Assembly (NCBI GenBank): GCA_026770585.1 | Contig: MU646724.1 | Coordinates: forward strand, 116,313-129,738 | Direction of reading: 5' to 3' | DNA from: Baffinella frigidus | Taxonomy: Eukaryota; Cryptophyceae; Cryptomonadales; Baffinellaceae | Length of the DNA: 13,426 bases | Shown here: positions 6,445-12,498 of the stretch, piece by piece | Position numbering within the stretch: position 1 is the first letter of the stretch | Layout: each line of letters opens with the position of its first letter | Position numbers and translations under genes: made by a program | Notes under the pieces: model-generated | Told to the model about the DNA's origin: nothing | Seen by the model: the letters and a program-made list of their open reading frames with translations, nothing else | The model's database searches: none

Positions 6445-6489
6445 CTTCAACACCTCAGAGTACTTTTCGCGGTCCTCCTCAGTAGGGGC
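6445..6489 (-). pseudogene. 3' part of the GWFH exon, copy 2
   Basis: Minus-strand frame APTEEDREKYSEVLK followed by the donor AAG|GTTGCGAG, identical in phase and donor to the exon at 6746-6851, with one T-to-S and one silent change. The 5' part of the exon is absent, replaced by CTGAGAGCCC-type palindromic DNA. Confidence 0.5.
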
Positions 6490-6745
6490 CCTTGATGTGG
6501 GCTCTCAGGCGCTGAGAGCCCGAGTTTCCGTGACCTTGTCCGTAGGAACCCCCCTATGCCCCTACGGGTTGCCTACTGTAGGGTCCTAGGTCTTACCGCT
6601 TAGGGGTTATTCAAAAGTCCTTCGAAGTCCGCTGTGTGGGGGGGTTGGGGGCGCGTGAGCTCCTTGTTGACCGACTATTCCTAAGTTGACACGCCGGGTT
6701 CGCGGTACAAATCCGTCAACTTTTGCCCGGGGGGGGGCTCGCAAC

Positions 6746-6851
6746 CTTCAACACCTCGGTGTACTTTTCGCGGTCCTCCTCCGTAGGGGCCTGCAGGGCG
6801 AAGTCGGCGCGGCACAGGTCGTAGAAGTCCCCCGTGTAATGGAACCACCCC
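6746..6851 (-). CDS. Internal exon GWFHYTGDFYDLCRADF, unknown family
   Basis: This is the best-supported splice structure in the window. A pyrimidine-rich tract CTCTTTCCGTTACAG (minus strand) precedes 106 nt that begin one base into a codon and encode GWFHYTGDFYDLCRADF, then ALQAPTEEDREKYTEVLK, ending at the donor AAG|GTTGCG. Codons are strongly G/C-ending. I do not recognise the domain. The 5' part recurs with an acceptor at 6926 and 7260, and the 3' part recurs at 6445-6489, so the exon has been duplicated in pieces. It lies on the same strand as the J-like exons to the left and right, which allows one split gene. Confidence 0.55.
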
Positions 6852-6886
6852 CTGTAACGGAAAGAGCGAGTGAGAGAGGGTTGTTA

Positions 6887-6926
6887 CTTCCGACAGTAAA
6901 AGTCACCCGTGACGTGGAACCACCCC
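6887..6926 (-). pseudogene. 5' part of the GWFH exon, copy b
   Basis: The acceptor TTTCTCGCAG is followed by GWFHVTGDFYCRK and then TAA. It matches the first ten residues of the exon at 6746-6851 and diverges into the upstream intron of that exon. A third acceptor copy at 7263-7261, with frame GWFHFTGDLC, breaks off near the family E element at 7064-7219. Confidence 0.5.
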
Positions 6927-7063
6927 CTGCGAGAAAGAGAGAGGGCTCGGTGTTAAGGCTCATAGACTTTTGTATCACTCAACTCAAGGCTCAAGGGCCT
7001 CATTTAGAAGCTGTATCGAGAGTAATAAAGAACAAGAAGAAGAAGAAGAAGCATAGGTTCATA

Positions 7064-7219
7064 GGCCAACAGCCTGAAAATGGGGTAGTTAGGCATACGG
7101 CATTGCCTAGGACCTCCTACGGTAGGCCGAGGGATCCCAGGACCAAAAAGTCTCGGTCTACGGTAGGAGGTCCTGGGCAATGCCGTATGCCCAACTACCC
7201 CATTTGCAGGCCGTTACCC
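7064..7219. mobile_element. 156-bp foldback, family E, copy 3
   Basis: Same length and orientation as 2164-2319, with TA on both sides (7062-7063, 7220-7221). It is preceded by a GAA microsatellite (7031-7050). It sits next to a broken copy of the GWFH exon. Confidence 0.85.
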
Positions 7220-7263
7220 TATTAACTTTGCAGAGGTCCCCCGTGAAATGGAACCACCCCCTG

Positions 7264-7494
7264 CGAGACGATCCTCTTTAATGGATCGGAAATAACCGAA
7301 CTGACAGAGAGAGAGGGGGTTCTTACTACCAACACGGCCGAAAGAGAGAGGCCTTTGTTACTACCACAGCCGCGATGTATGCACCCCCGCCGAGGCTGTG
7401 TCTGAGGTCGGGACACACGGTTCTGGGCTCGGGACACATGGTTGTGAGCAGGGACGACGACAGTGGGGCTATGAGTGTGTGTGCGAGAGAGCAC
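7264..7494. other. GA-rich stretch with a 21-bp tandem repeat
   Basis: Polypurine runs (GAGAGAGAGGG) followed by two 21-bp copies, TCTGAGGTCGGGACACACGG and TCTGGGCTCGGGACACATGG, at 7401-7442. The minus-strand frame reads NHVSRAQ-NRVSRPQ, which is probably just the repeat. No gene recognised. Confidence 0.6.
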
Positions 7495-7705
7495 CCGCAC
7501 CCGGAGGCGAAAAGGGCTACGTTTCGCGATCACCATAATATCGTCATGTGAATGGCCACGTGTTTTCGCACCTTCACGTGAAAACACGTGGCCCTTCAGA
7601 TCAATTTCGCGAAATCATCGAAAAAGACCCCACATTTGAATATTTTACACGGAATAAATATGCGAATTTAAAAGGACGTAGCCCTGTTCGTGTCCGGGTG
7701 TGGCC
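7490..7705. repeat. Nested foldback around a CACGTG palindrome
   Basis: Outer arms CACCCGCACCCGGA...GGGCTACGT and ACGTAGCCCTGTTCG...CCGGGTGTGG pair imperfectly. Inside, GGCCACGTGTTTTC (7554-7567) pairs perfectly with GAAAACACGTGGCC (7580-7593). Three CACGTG hexamers fall within 34 bp (7557, 7575, 7585). Confidence 0.75.
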
Positions 7706-7730
7706 CCGCCGAGGTGCAGCAGAAATCTCA

Positions 7731-7820
7731 TCCCCCCCTAGGACCCTACAGTAGGCCTATGCCTGGGGCCCTATGGTGGTCCTAGAGGGGGGGCGGTTTC
7801 TTATGAGCGAGGTGCCCCTG
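7731..7820. mobile_element. Family F foldback, copy 2, left arm lost
   Basis: Shares the right arm GGCGGTTTCTTATGAGCGAG...CCCCTG followed by TA with the copy at 5212-5330. Its CCTAGG core is in the opposite orientation. The outer left arm is absent. Confidence 0.75.
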
Positions 7821-7874
7821 TACGCCGCGTGCCCCCTCACTCTCACCTCGGGGTCGGTGAAGGGGCTATCTCAT

Positions 7875-8006
7875 CCGGACGAGTATTCAAGTTGAATACG
7901 ATCTGGCAACGCAAATTACTACACGAATGTGTTTCTTATTACTTGTGTGAAACAAATGTGTAGTAATTTTCGTTGCCAGACCGTATTCAACTTGAATGCT
8001 CCGCGG
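7875..8006. mobile_element. Foldback element, 132 bp (L1)
   Basis: CCGGACGAGTATTCAAGTTG pairs with CAACTTGAATGCTCCGCGG, and pairing continues through TCTGGCAACG and ATTACTACAC. A smaller relative with the same TGGCAA...TTACTACAC arms is at 9420-9488. Flanks AT and GA do not match, so the ends or the duplication have decayed. Confidence 0.7.
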
Positions 8007-8034
8007 GATTGAATCCGCGCGCGGCGTTGGCGGA

Positions 8035-8224
8035 CCACTCGAGAATGCTGGAGGAACCTATTTACATGTGGGGTTGTAAAAAATTGCACCAGGATAGGGT
8101 ATTCTAACTTCGTGACTGTGCTAATTTGGCAGAGTTGCGTGATCAATCAACGAAAGTTACTACACAAATGCCACTTTTGAAAGCACATCGGTTTTAAACA
8201 GGCCCCTCTGGCATTTTCTTGTGG
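8035..8224. mobile_element. 190-bp foldback, family G, copy 1, GA duplication
   Basis: The left end CCACTCGAGAATGCTGGAGG pairs with the right end CCTCTGGCATTTTCTTGTGG. GA is on both sides (8033-8034, 8225-8226). The loop has TTGTAAAAAATTGCACCAGG, a decayed form of the TTTGTACCAGG in copy 2. Confidence 0.85.
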
Positions 8225-8272
8225 GAAGTGGATCTGGCGCACGGTTTCGGGTGCCCCCAATGTGCCGGATGC

Positions 8273-8395
8273 TGAACCCTTTAGGGTTTAGAAACCTCAA
8301 ACCCTACACTCTAAACCATACACCGCGATCCCTAAACCCTCAACTCTATCCCCTATTCCCAAAACTCTATTCCCAAAACTCTAAACCATACACCT
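8273..8395. repeat. Degenerate telomere-like array with an inversion point
   Basis: GAACCCTTTAGGGTTTAG (8274-8291) is a head-to-head CCCT/AGGG junction, followed by degenerate AACCCTACACTCTAAACC and CCCTAAACCCTCAACTC units. ATTCCCAAAACTCT occurs twice. Confidence 0.85.
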
Positions 8396-8397
8396 GA

Positions 8398-8578
8398 CCA
8401 CACGAGGCTATCCATGCGAACAGAATAAAAGAACATTTTAAAATTTGTGGGGAAATGATCACGTTTCCGTACGGATGTCCGTACGGAAACGTGATCAAAT
8501 GCTGACTTTTGGCGTGTTTCCTGGGCAACAATCCAATAATTGACTTGTGAATCTGTTCGCATGGATAGCCTCGTGTGG
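8398..8578. mobile_element. 181-bp foldback with GA duplication and nested palindrome
   Basis: The first 27 bp (CCACACGAGGCTATCC...) are a perfect inverse of the last 27 bp. GA flanks both ends (8396-8397, 8579-8580). Inside, GATCACGTTTCCGTACGGA and its complement form a perfect hairpin with a 2-base loop (8458-8497), followed by a GATCAAATGCTGACTTTTGG word that resembles the GGTACAAA...GTCAACTTTTG core. Confidence 0.92.
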
Positions 8579-8617
8579 GATACCGACCGCCAGTAGAGCC
8601 AACAAACTCATCCCGGA

Positions 8618-8776
8618 CCTGAATAGATTTAATTTCGGGGATGTCCTTCTAAACGAAGATTTGTACCAATAACTTTTAGGGCTTTAAAATATTCGTAATT
8701 TTATGGCTTGAAAATGTCTGGATGTGTACCAAGAATCGTTTAGAAGGACAGTTCCCGAACTTAAACTCTATTCAGG
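8618..8776. mobile_element. 159-bp foldback with TTTGTACC in the loop
   Basis: CCTGAATAGATTTAATTTCG at the left pairs with the right arm ending CTCTATTCAGG, and GTCCTTCTAAACGA pairs with TCGTTTAGAAGGAC. TTTGTACC is at 8660-8667. Flanks (GA and TT) show no clear duplication. Confidence 0.8.
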
Positions 8777-8779
8777 TTC

Positions 8780-8912
8780 GCGAAGAAAACAGAGTTCCAC
8801 ATGTGGCGTTTGAACCCTGAACTTCAAGCTCCAGCACCAGCGGAACTCTGTTTTCTTCGCGCCAGCGGAACTCTGTTTTCTTCGCTGGTGCTGCAGCGTG
8901 AAGTTCAGGGTT
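8780..8912. repeat. Foldback with an internal 24-bp direct repeat
   Basis: AACCCTGAACTTCA and the CCAGCACCAGCG that follows pair with the right arm ending TGAAGTTCAGGGTT (8813-8912). The loop holds two copies of CCAGCGGAACTCTG...TTCGC (8837-8860, 8862-8885), and an inverted copy of the same word lies outside at 8780-8798. Open frames here are shadows of the repeats. Confidence 0.85.
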
Positions 8913-8991
8913 GGGTTTGGAAATGGCAGCAACCCGGGAGGGGGTTGGAAATGTCAGCAACCATCAACCGGTCAATCGCAGGACACCTCTA

Positions 8992-9115
8992 GCTCTCCCT
9001 CAGGTAGTCTGGGTTCCCCATGAAATACAATTCGATGCTCTTTGTACCGGAGTATTTGCACTGAATCCAGATCTAAATGCATTTAATGAGGAGCCCAGAT
9101 TTAGTGAGGCAGAGC
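8992..9115. mobile_element. Foldback flanked by TA, TTTGTACC in the loop
   Basis: GCTCTCCCTCAGGTAGTCTG at the left pairs imperfectly with the right arm CAGATTTAGTGAGGCAGAGC. TA is on both sides. TTTGTACC is at 9041-9048. Confidence 0.65.
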
Positions 9116-9120
9116 TAGTC

Positions 9121-9407
9121 TATGTGCCGCACAGCTGCAATATCAGTCCGAAACTGATAAGTCTGATAACAGGATTTATCAGCTGAGGACTGATCCGCTG
9201 TCGAGCCAACTCGGCACATATAAGACAGTCAGGACCGGGATTCTGGTCCTGGCTTTTCATTTTAAAAGTCCATTTCCTTCAGGATTCAGGTCAAAGTTTT
9301 TAAAATTGTGTCCCGTCCTCGCTCGGTAGCGGAACCGAAATACAACCGAAACAGCACCCTTTCTGTGCGGCAGAGATCTAACAGGAAAATTGTTTTAATT
9401 GAAAACT
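9121..9407. other. Non-coding stretch with small hairpins
   Basis: TATCAGTCCGAAACTGATAA...TTATCAGCTGAGGACTGAT forms a nested hairpin (about 9141-9192), and CAGGACCGGGATTCTGGTCCTG another (about 9231-9253). CGCACAGC near 9128 has an inverse CTGTGCGG near 9362. No gene recognised. Confidence 0.6.
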
Positions 9408-9419
9408 AAAACTATCTGG

Positions 9420-9488
9420 CAATGAAATTTACTACACGCAATGAGTTTTACTAGTAATATTAAAGCATGCGTGTAGTAATTTTCATTG
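9420..9488. mobile_element. Small foldback related to 7875-8006
   Basis: CAATGAAATTTACTACACGC pairs with GCGTGTAGTAATTTTCATTG, with one extra base. It shares the TCTGGCAA...TTACTACAC arm with L1 and, like L1, lies just upstream of a family G element. Confidence 0.7.
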
Positions 9489-9523
9489 AATCTGGCAGAG
9501 ATCTGAGGAGGGAGGCGGGAGAC

Positions 9524-9732
9524 CCACTCGAGAGTGGTGGAGGATCCTATTTACATGTGGTGTTGTACATCTTTGTACCAGGATCAGGTAAAGTAACCTC
9601 CTGACTGTGCAATTTTCGCAGAGTCACGTATCCAATGTCAACTTGCCTTGAGGAAATTAAACTCAAGGACACAAGTTCGCACTTTTAAAAGCACGTCGGT
9701 TTTAAATAGGCCCCTCCAGCATTCTCCTGTGG
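9524..9732. mobile_element. 209-bp foldback, family G, copy 2, AC duplication
   Basis: Left CCACTCGAGAGTGGTGGAGG and right CCTCCAGCATTCTCCTGTGG pair imperfectly. AC is on both sides (9522-9523, 9733-9734). TTTGTACCAGGATCAGG is at 9572-9588. About 200 bp align with 8035-8224, yet the target dinucleotide differs, so the two copies inserted independently. Confidence 0.85.
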
Positions 9733-9735
9733 ACG

Positions 9736-9878
9736 CACCCGGCCACCTCCCAAGTGGCTCAAATGGTGCCCTGGAAGGTCTTCGATTTTCCCTTGGATCG
9801 GGGTCGGATCCGACCCCGATCCAAGGTAAATCGAAAAGGCCCCAGAGCACTATTTGAGCCACCTCCAAGGGCTCGTGG
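9736..9878. mobile_element. Foldback element, family A, copy 3
   Basis: CCTCCCAAGTGGCTCAAAT pairs with ATTTGAGCCACCTCCAAGG. The centre CCTTGGATCGGGGTCGGA is a perfect palindrome with its complement (9789-9825 region). The left end is diverged (CACCCGGCCACC), so the exact boundary and target duplication are unclear. It abuts the family G copy 2. Confidence 0.75.
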
Positions 9879-9887
9879 GAGGCGGTA

Positions 9888-10054
9888 ATGCGAAAAGCTT
9901 ACGTTAACGGACCCCTTAAGTCCCTCGTTAACGTGGGCTTGCCAGCTCTAAAACGATTTTAAAAGCGATTTCAGGCCTTTTAAAGCCCAAGAATGTTTTC
10001 CATTATAAATTTTGTACCAAAGTTACTGCTCCGTTAACGTAAGCTTTTTTGCAT
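9888..10054. mobile_element. Foldback element, 167 bp
   Basis: ATGCGAAAAGCTTACGTTAA pairs with TTAACGTAAGCTTTTTTGCAT. The loop has TTTGTACC at 10011-10018. It lies directly at the 3' edge of the minus-strand CxxC exon. Confidence 0.8.
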
Positions 10055-10149
10055 GAGCGGGAGACGGACCCGGCAGGTCGGAGGCGGGTGCCGCACTCGT
10101 CGCACATCACGGGGCTCGACTTGAAGTTGCCCGGGTGCCACTTGGTTGA
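10055..10149 (-). CDS. Possible exon with a CxxC motif
   Basis: On the minus strand an acceptor CCGCCGCAG is followed by the frame STKWHPGNFKSSPVM, CDECGTRLRPAGSV, SRSC. CDEC followed by a third Cys 14 residues later could be half of a zinc-binding finger whose partner lies in another exon, and the WHPGNF stretch looks protein-like. Codons are G/C-ending. A foldback (9888-10054) starts within three bases of the last sensible codon, so the exon may be truncated or its donor lost. No named family assigned. Confidence 0.4.
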
Positions 10150-10175
10150 CTGCGGCGGTTCAGAGGCGCGTGTTA

Positions 10176-10379
10176 CCACCAGCCCTCAGATTGGACCAAA
10201 TCGACGGTTTTCGACCTTGTGTGCAAAGCACTTTTAAAACTGCCAAAACTCTGCCTTTGTGGGTGCATGGGACTGTTAACCTTATATTGTTTTTGTCGCA
10301 GGGGGTCGATTCGACCCCGCAGCAAGGGGAAAATGGCTCCAAGAATTCGTTGATTTGGTCTCACCGTGAGGGTTGGTGG
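10176..10379. mobile_element. Foldback element, family B, copy 1
   Basis: CCACCAGCCCTCAGATTGGA at the left pairs imperfectly with the right end CACCGTGAGGGTTGGTGG, and CAAATCGAC with a GATTTGG. The interior has a palindromic GGGGTCGATTCGACCCC. The left flank is TA and the right TC, so the duplication is not intact. Confidence 0.7.
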
Positions 10380-10503
10380 TCGGGTTGGCAGGGAGCTTCG
10401 CGTCCAAAGCAGTGCCAGCATGCCGGTCAGAGGGGTGGGGCGGGGAATGCAGCACGCCCGACTAATCCGGGGGGTCGGATCCAAAAGCATATATGGACGC
10501 TTA

Positions 10504-10617
10504 CCACCAGCCCTCAGAGTGGGAGCAAATCCTCTCGGTCAAGACAATTCCGGCGGCCTCCAGTACAAATCAATGGGGTTTAAAAAGGCAATTTGCTCCC
10601 ACTCTGAGGGCTGGTGG
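10504..10617. mobile_element. 114-bp foldback, family B, copy 2, TA duplication
   Basis: Perfect 27-bp arms starting CCACCAGCCCTCAGAGTGGG. TA is on both sides (10502-10503, 10618-10619). The loop contains GTACAAATCAA, a degenerate core. This is the cleanest member of the family, suggesting recent insertion. Confidence 0.9.
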
Positions 10618-10739
10618 TAAAATGAAGGCTGTCCCGCCCGGAGAAGCACGGCGGCCTAGGATCGCACAAGCTCCAGCATAGGCTCAGATCCCCTTGGCTC
10701 CAGCGAGCAGGAGCTGTTGGCGAGCTCGCCGGCGAAAAA

Positions 10740-10841
10740 AGGCCGAATTGGGATTGCCTGGCGGTGGAAGCCAGCCCGAGCCCGTGACTCCAGCCCCTTG
10801 TCCTCCACGCGCGTCAGCTTGAGGATCGCGTAGAGGTCGAC
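10740..10841 (-). CDS. Exon resembling J-domain helix I
   Basis: After an acceptor AACACAACACAG on the minus strand, the frame in phase with the upstream exon (10950-11048) reads VDLYAILKLTRVEDKG. D-L-Y-x-(I/V)-L-x-(L/V) is the usual opening of a J domain. The following residues do not continue into a recognisable helix II or HPD loop, so the exon must end soon after (the left end given here is uncertain), or the gene is broken. Taken with the J-like exon at 1036-1152 on the same strand, this hints at one J-protein gene spread over 10 kb, but that is inference. Confidence 0.4.
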
Positions 10842-10949
10842 CTGTGTTGTGTTGCCCTCAGTTCAGGTTCCACGGCGGCTGTCCCCGAACTTGGCGATCC
10901 GAAAAAATGGCTTCGGGCAGAGAATTCTCTCTGGCGTGCGAGATTTCAC

Positions 10950-11048
10950 CTCATCCTTGGTCAGATCAACGCCCTCCTCTTCTTCCCCGTCTCCCTCCTC
11001 CTCCCACTCCTCGTCCTCCACAGCTTTCGCATGGTCCTTCTTCGCCAT
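10950..11048 (-). CDS. First exon, acidic N-terminus of a putative J-domain protein
   Basis: The ATG at 11048 opens 33 codons, MAKKDHAKAVEDEEW, then EEEGDGEEEEGVDLTKDE, before a donor GAG|GTGAAATC. A 108-nt intron with CACAG acceptor would join it in phase to VDLYAILK at 10841. The alternative is that the frame simply reads on to a stop near 10863, giving a 61-residue acidic peptide. The start is chosen because it is the only upstream ATG in frame and is preceded by an AAAAATGGCG context. The region upstream, shared with the divergent gene, contains CACGTG. Confidence 0.5.
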
Positions 11049-11061
11049 TTTTGATTTTTGT

Positions 11062-11067
11062 CACGTG
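11062..11067. promoter_or_regulatory. CACGTG box between divergent genes
   Basis: A palindromic G-box/E-box hexamer 14 bp upstream of the minus-strand ATG and about 150 bp upstream of the best plus-strand start. The position is suggestive only; no TATA-like element is clear. Confidence 0.3.
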
Positions 11068-11210
11068 AACTTAAATGTCAAATGTACAGGTACTTGTATT
11101 GTAAAATTTGTATTGAATGGTGTGTTGGACACAGCGTTGGACACACCCGGTTTGGGGGGTGGGGGAAACTGACCTTGTGGCTGAGGAGTCATCGGCATGG
11201 AAACATGCTC

Positions 11211-11909
11211 ATGACGGAGACAAGAAGCGCGTGGAGCGGAGAGGAGGACTCTGACGCGGGGCGCATGCAGCTCGCGGCTCCTCGAAAATTTTGTGCGCTC
11301 TCCCAGGACGCAGCACACCGCGAGGGTGAGAGGGAGAATTCTGAGAGCAGACAAGGATTCGGGAAGGAATCTCGCTGCGAGAATGAGGTCGATTCTTGCA
11401 GCAAGGCGGATGGCGTGTCTGGAACCGGGCTGGACGCGGGCCGGGGTGGTGTGGGGGCAGTGGAAAGATGTCACGGAGGGGTGCGACGGCGGTTGGGGGG
11501 GGTCCGAGGATTATTGGTGGCGAGTCCATTGCTGCTCTGCACACTCTTGAGCCTGTGGTGGCCGTGCGCGGACGCTGTGACGGCGGTGTACATCGTGCCG
11601 GTGTACGAGTGGGTGCTGGTCTTCAAAGAGTGGCGCAACCCGAGCTACAAGTTCGGGTCGATCTGGCGCCCGAAGATGATCGAAGATTACATGGATGGCG
11701 TCAAGAACCCAGAGTTCCCCGGGGCGAAGAACCGTGAGCTGGACGGATACGACCTGCGCACGTATCTCTCAGCGAACATCGACGTGGTGCACCTGGGCGA
11801 CGTGTTTGTCGCGGGGCACGAGCCCCCGAACTTCGTCGGCTCCGTCCTCATCGTCGACAAGGCAGGGTGCTTGCCTTCCACCAACCTTCTTCTGCTTCTT
11901 CTTTACTAA
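11211..11909 (+). CDS. Putative secreted or membrane protein, unknown family
   Basis: The open frame continues upstream to ATG 11082, but the first credible codons start near ATG 11205/11211. A hydrophobic run (LLVASPLLLCTLLSLWW, about residues 107-123 from 11211) ending in PCADA looks like a signal peptide or anchor. If so, the true start is later, or the long N-terminal stretch comes from misread DNA. From 11575 the codon use is strongly G/C-ending and protein-like: AVYIVPVYEWVLVFKEW, YKFGSIWRPKMIEDYMDG, GYDLRTYLSANIDVVHLGDV, GHEPPNFVGSVLIVDK. I do not recognise the family. After VDK the reading (GCLPSTNLLLLLLY) looks non-coding and the stop TAA abuts a foldback, so the native 3' end was probably in another exon or has been lost. 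Confidence 0.55.
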   Translation: MTETRSAWSGEEDSDAGRMQLAAPRKFCALSQDAAHREGERENSESRQGFGKESRCENEVDSCSKADGVSGTGLDAGRGGVGAVERCHGGVRRRLGGVRGLLVASPLLLCTLLSLWWPCADAVTAVYIVPVYEWVLVFKEWRNPSYKFGSIWRPKMIEDYMDGVKNPEFPGAKNRELDGYDLRTYLSANIDVVHLGDVFVAGHEPPNFVGSVLIVDKAGCLPSTNLLLLLLY

Positions 11910-12045
11910 CCACCAACCCTCACAGTCTGGGCAAATCGAAAAATGGCCCCAAAAATCCCCTTGAAGGCCGTCGGATTCCGACGGCCTCCAAGGGGATTTG
12001 GTGTTTTTGACTTTTTCGATTTGCCCAAGTTGTGAGGGTTGGTGG
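11910..12045. mobile_element. Foldback element, family B, copy 3, AA duplication
   Basis: CCACCAACCCTCACAG...TGGGCAAATCGAAAAA pairs with its complement at the right, with a small change. AA is on both sides (11908-11909, 12046-12047). The centre is a palindrome, CCCCTTGAAGGCCGTCGG and complement. Confidence 0.85.
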
Positions 12046-12118
12046 AACCTCGTAAAGTCCCTGTAAACAGGTCCTAGGCCTAATGGAAATTGACCAGCTT
12101 ACCAACTACGCACCGTTT
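12046..12118. other. Nothing recognised
   Basis: Short spacer between two family B elements with a single CCTAGG word. Confidence 0.5.
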
Positions 12119-12290
12119 GCCCTCAACCCTCACGCGAACACCAAATCCTCGATTTTCAGACCTCTCATTTACCTTGCCAGCCAGGCGTATTCGCCTGGCC
12201 GTGTTAAATCAAGTGCCAATCTTTGTACACAATCAACTTTGGGGAACAGGTCGAAGTCAATCGATTTGGTCCTTCCGTGAGGGTTGGTTG
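12119..12290. mobile_element. Family B foldback, decayed copy 4
   Basis: CAACCCTCACG...CACCAAAT pairs imperfectly with ATTTGGTCCTTCCGTGAGGG and the following TTGG. It contains a perfect hairpin GCCAGGCGTATTCGCCTGGC (12180-12199) and TTTGTACACAATCAACTTT, a degenerate core. Confidence 0.65.
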
Positions 12291-12490
12291 TTCCCCGCCG
12301 CTCCTCCATACTCTTGCACCCACCACGAACCGGGAGGCGGTGCCATCTGGCACGATCGGAGGGGGGGGTTCTGACGTGCCGTAGTCCCGCCGCCCCGCCC
12401 CTGGCTCACCTCTTTACGCCAAATTTGCATTCGTTGTTGGCAGCGAAATATTATGCAAAACATGGTCCGGTAAACTCACGGCATGCTGCA
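12291..12490. other. No gene recognised
   Basis: GC-rich DNA with a G9 run near 12361. Open frames on both strands overlap and none has clear splice signals or codon bias. Confidence 0.5.
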
Positions 12491-12498
12491 CCGCGGGC

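Noticed and set aside
7671-7710. HPD tripeptide on the minus strand (HPDTNRA), which would supply the missing J-domain loop
   Set aside because: The preceding residues (CTSAGP) lack the basic helix II pattern and the sequence lies in the arm of an imperfect foldback.
7847-7872. Possible minus-strand exon end SPFTDPE before GAG|GTGAGAGTGAGG
   Set aside because: A good donor consensus, but the frame is under ten codons and runs into a foldback, which is too little to call.
10146-10583. 145-codon plus-strand open frame
   Set aside because: It reads through two family B foldbacks and their spacer and has no recognisable protein character.
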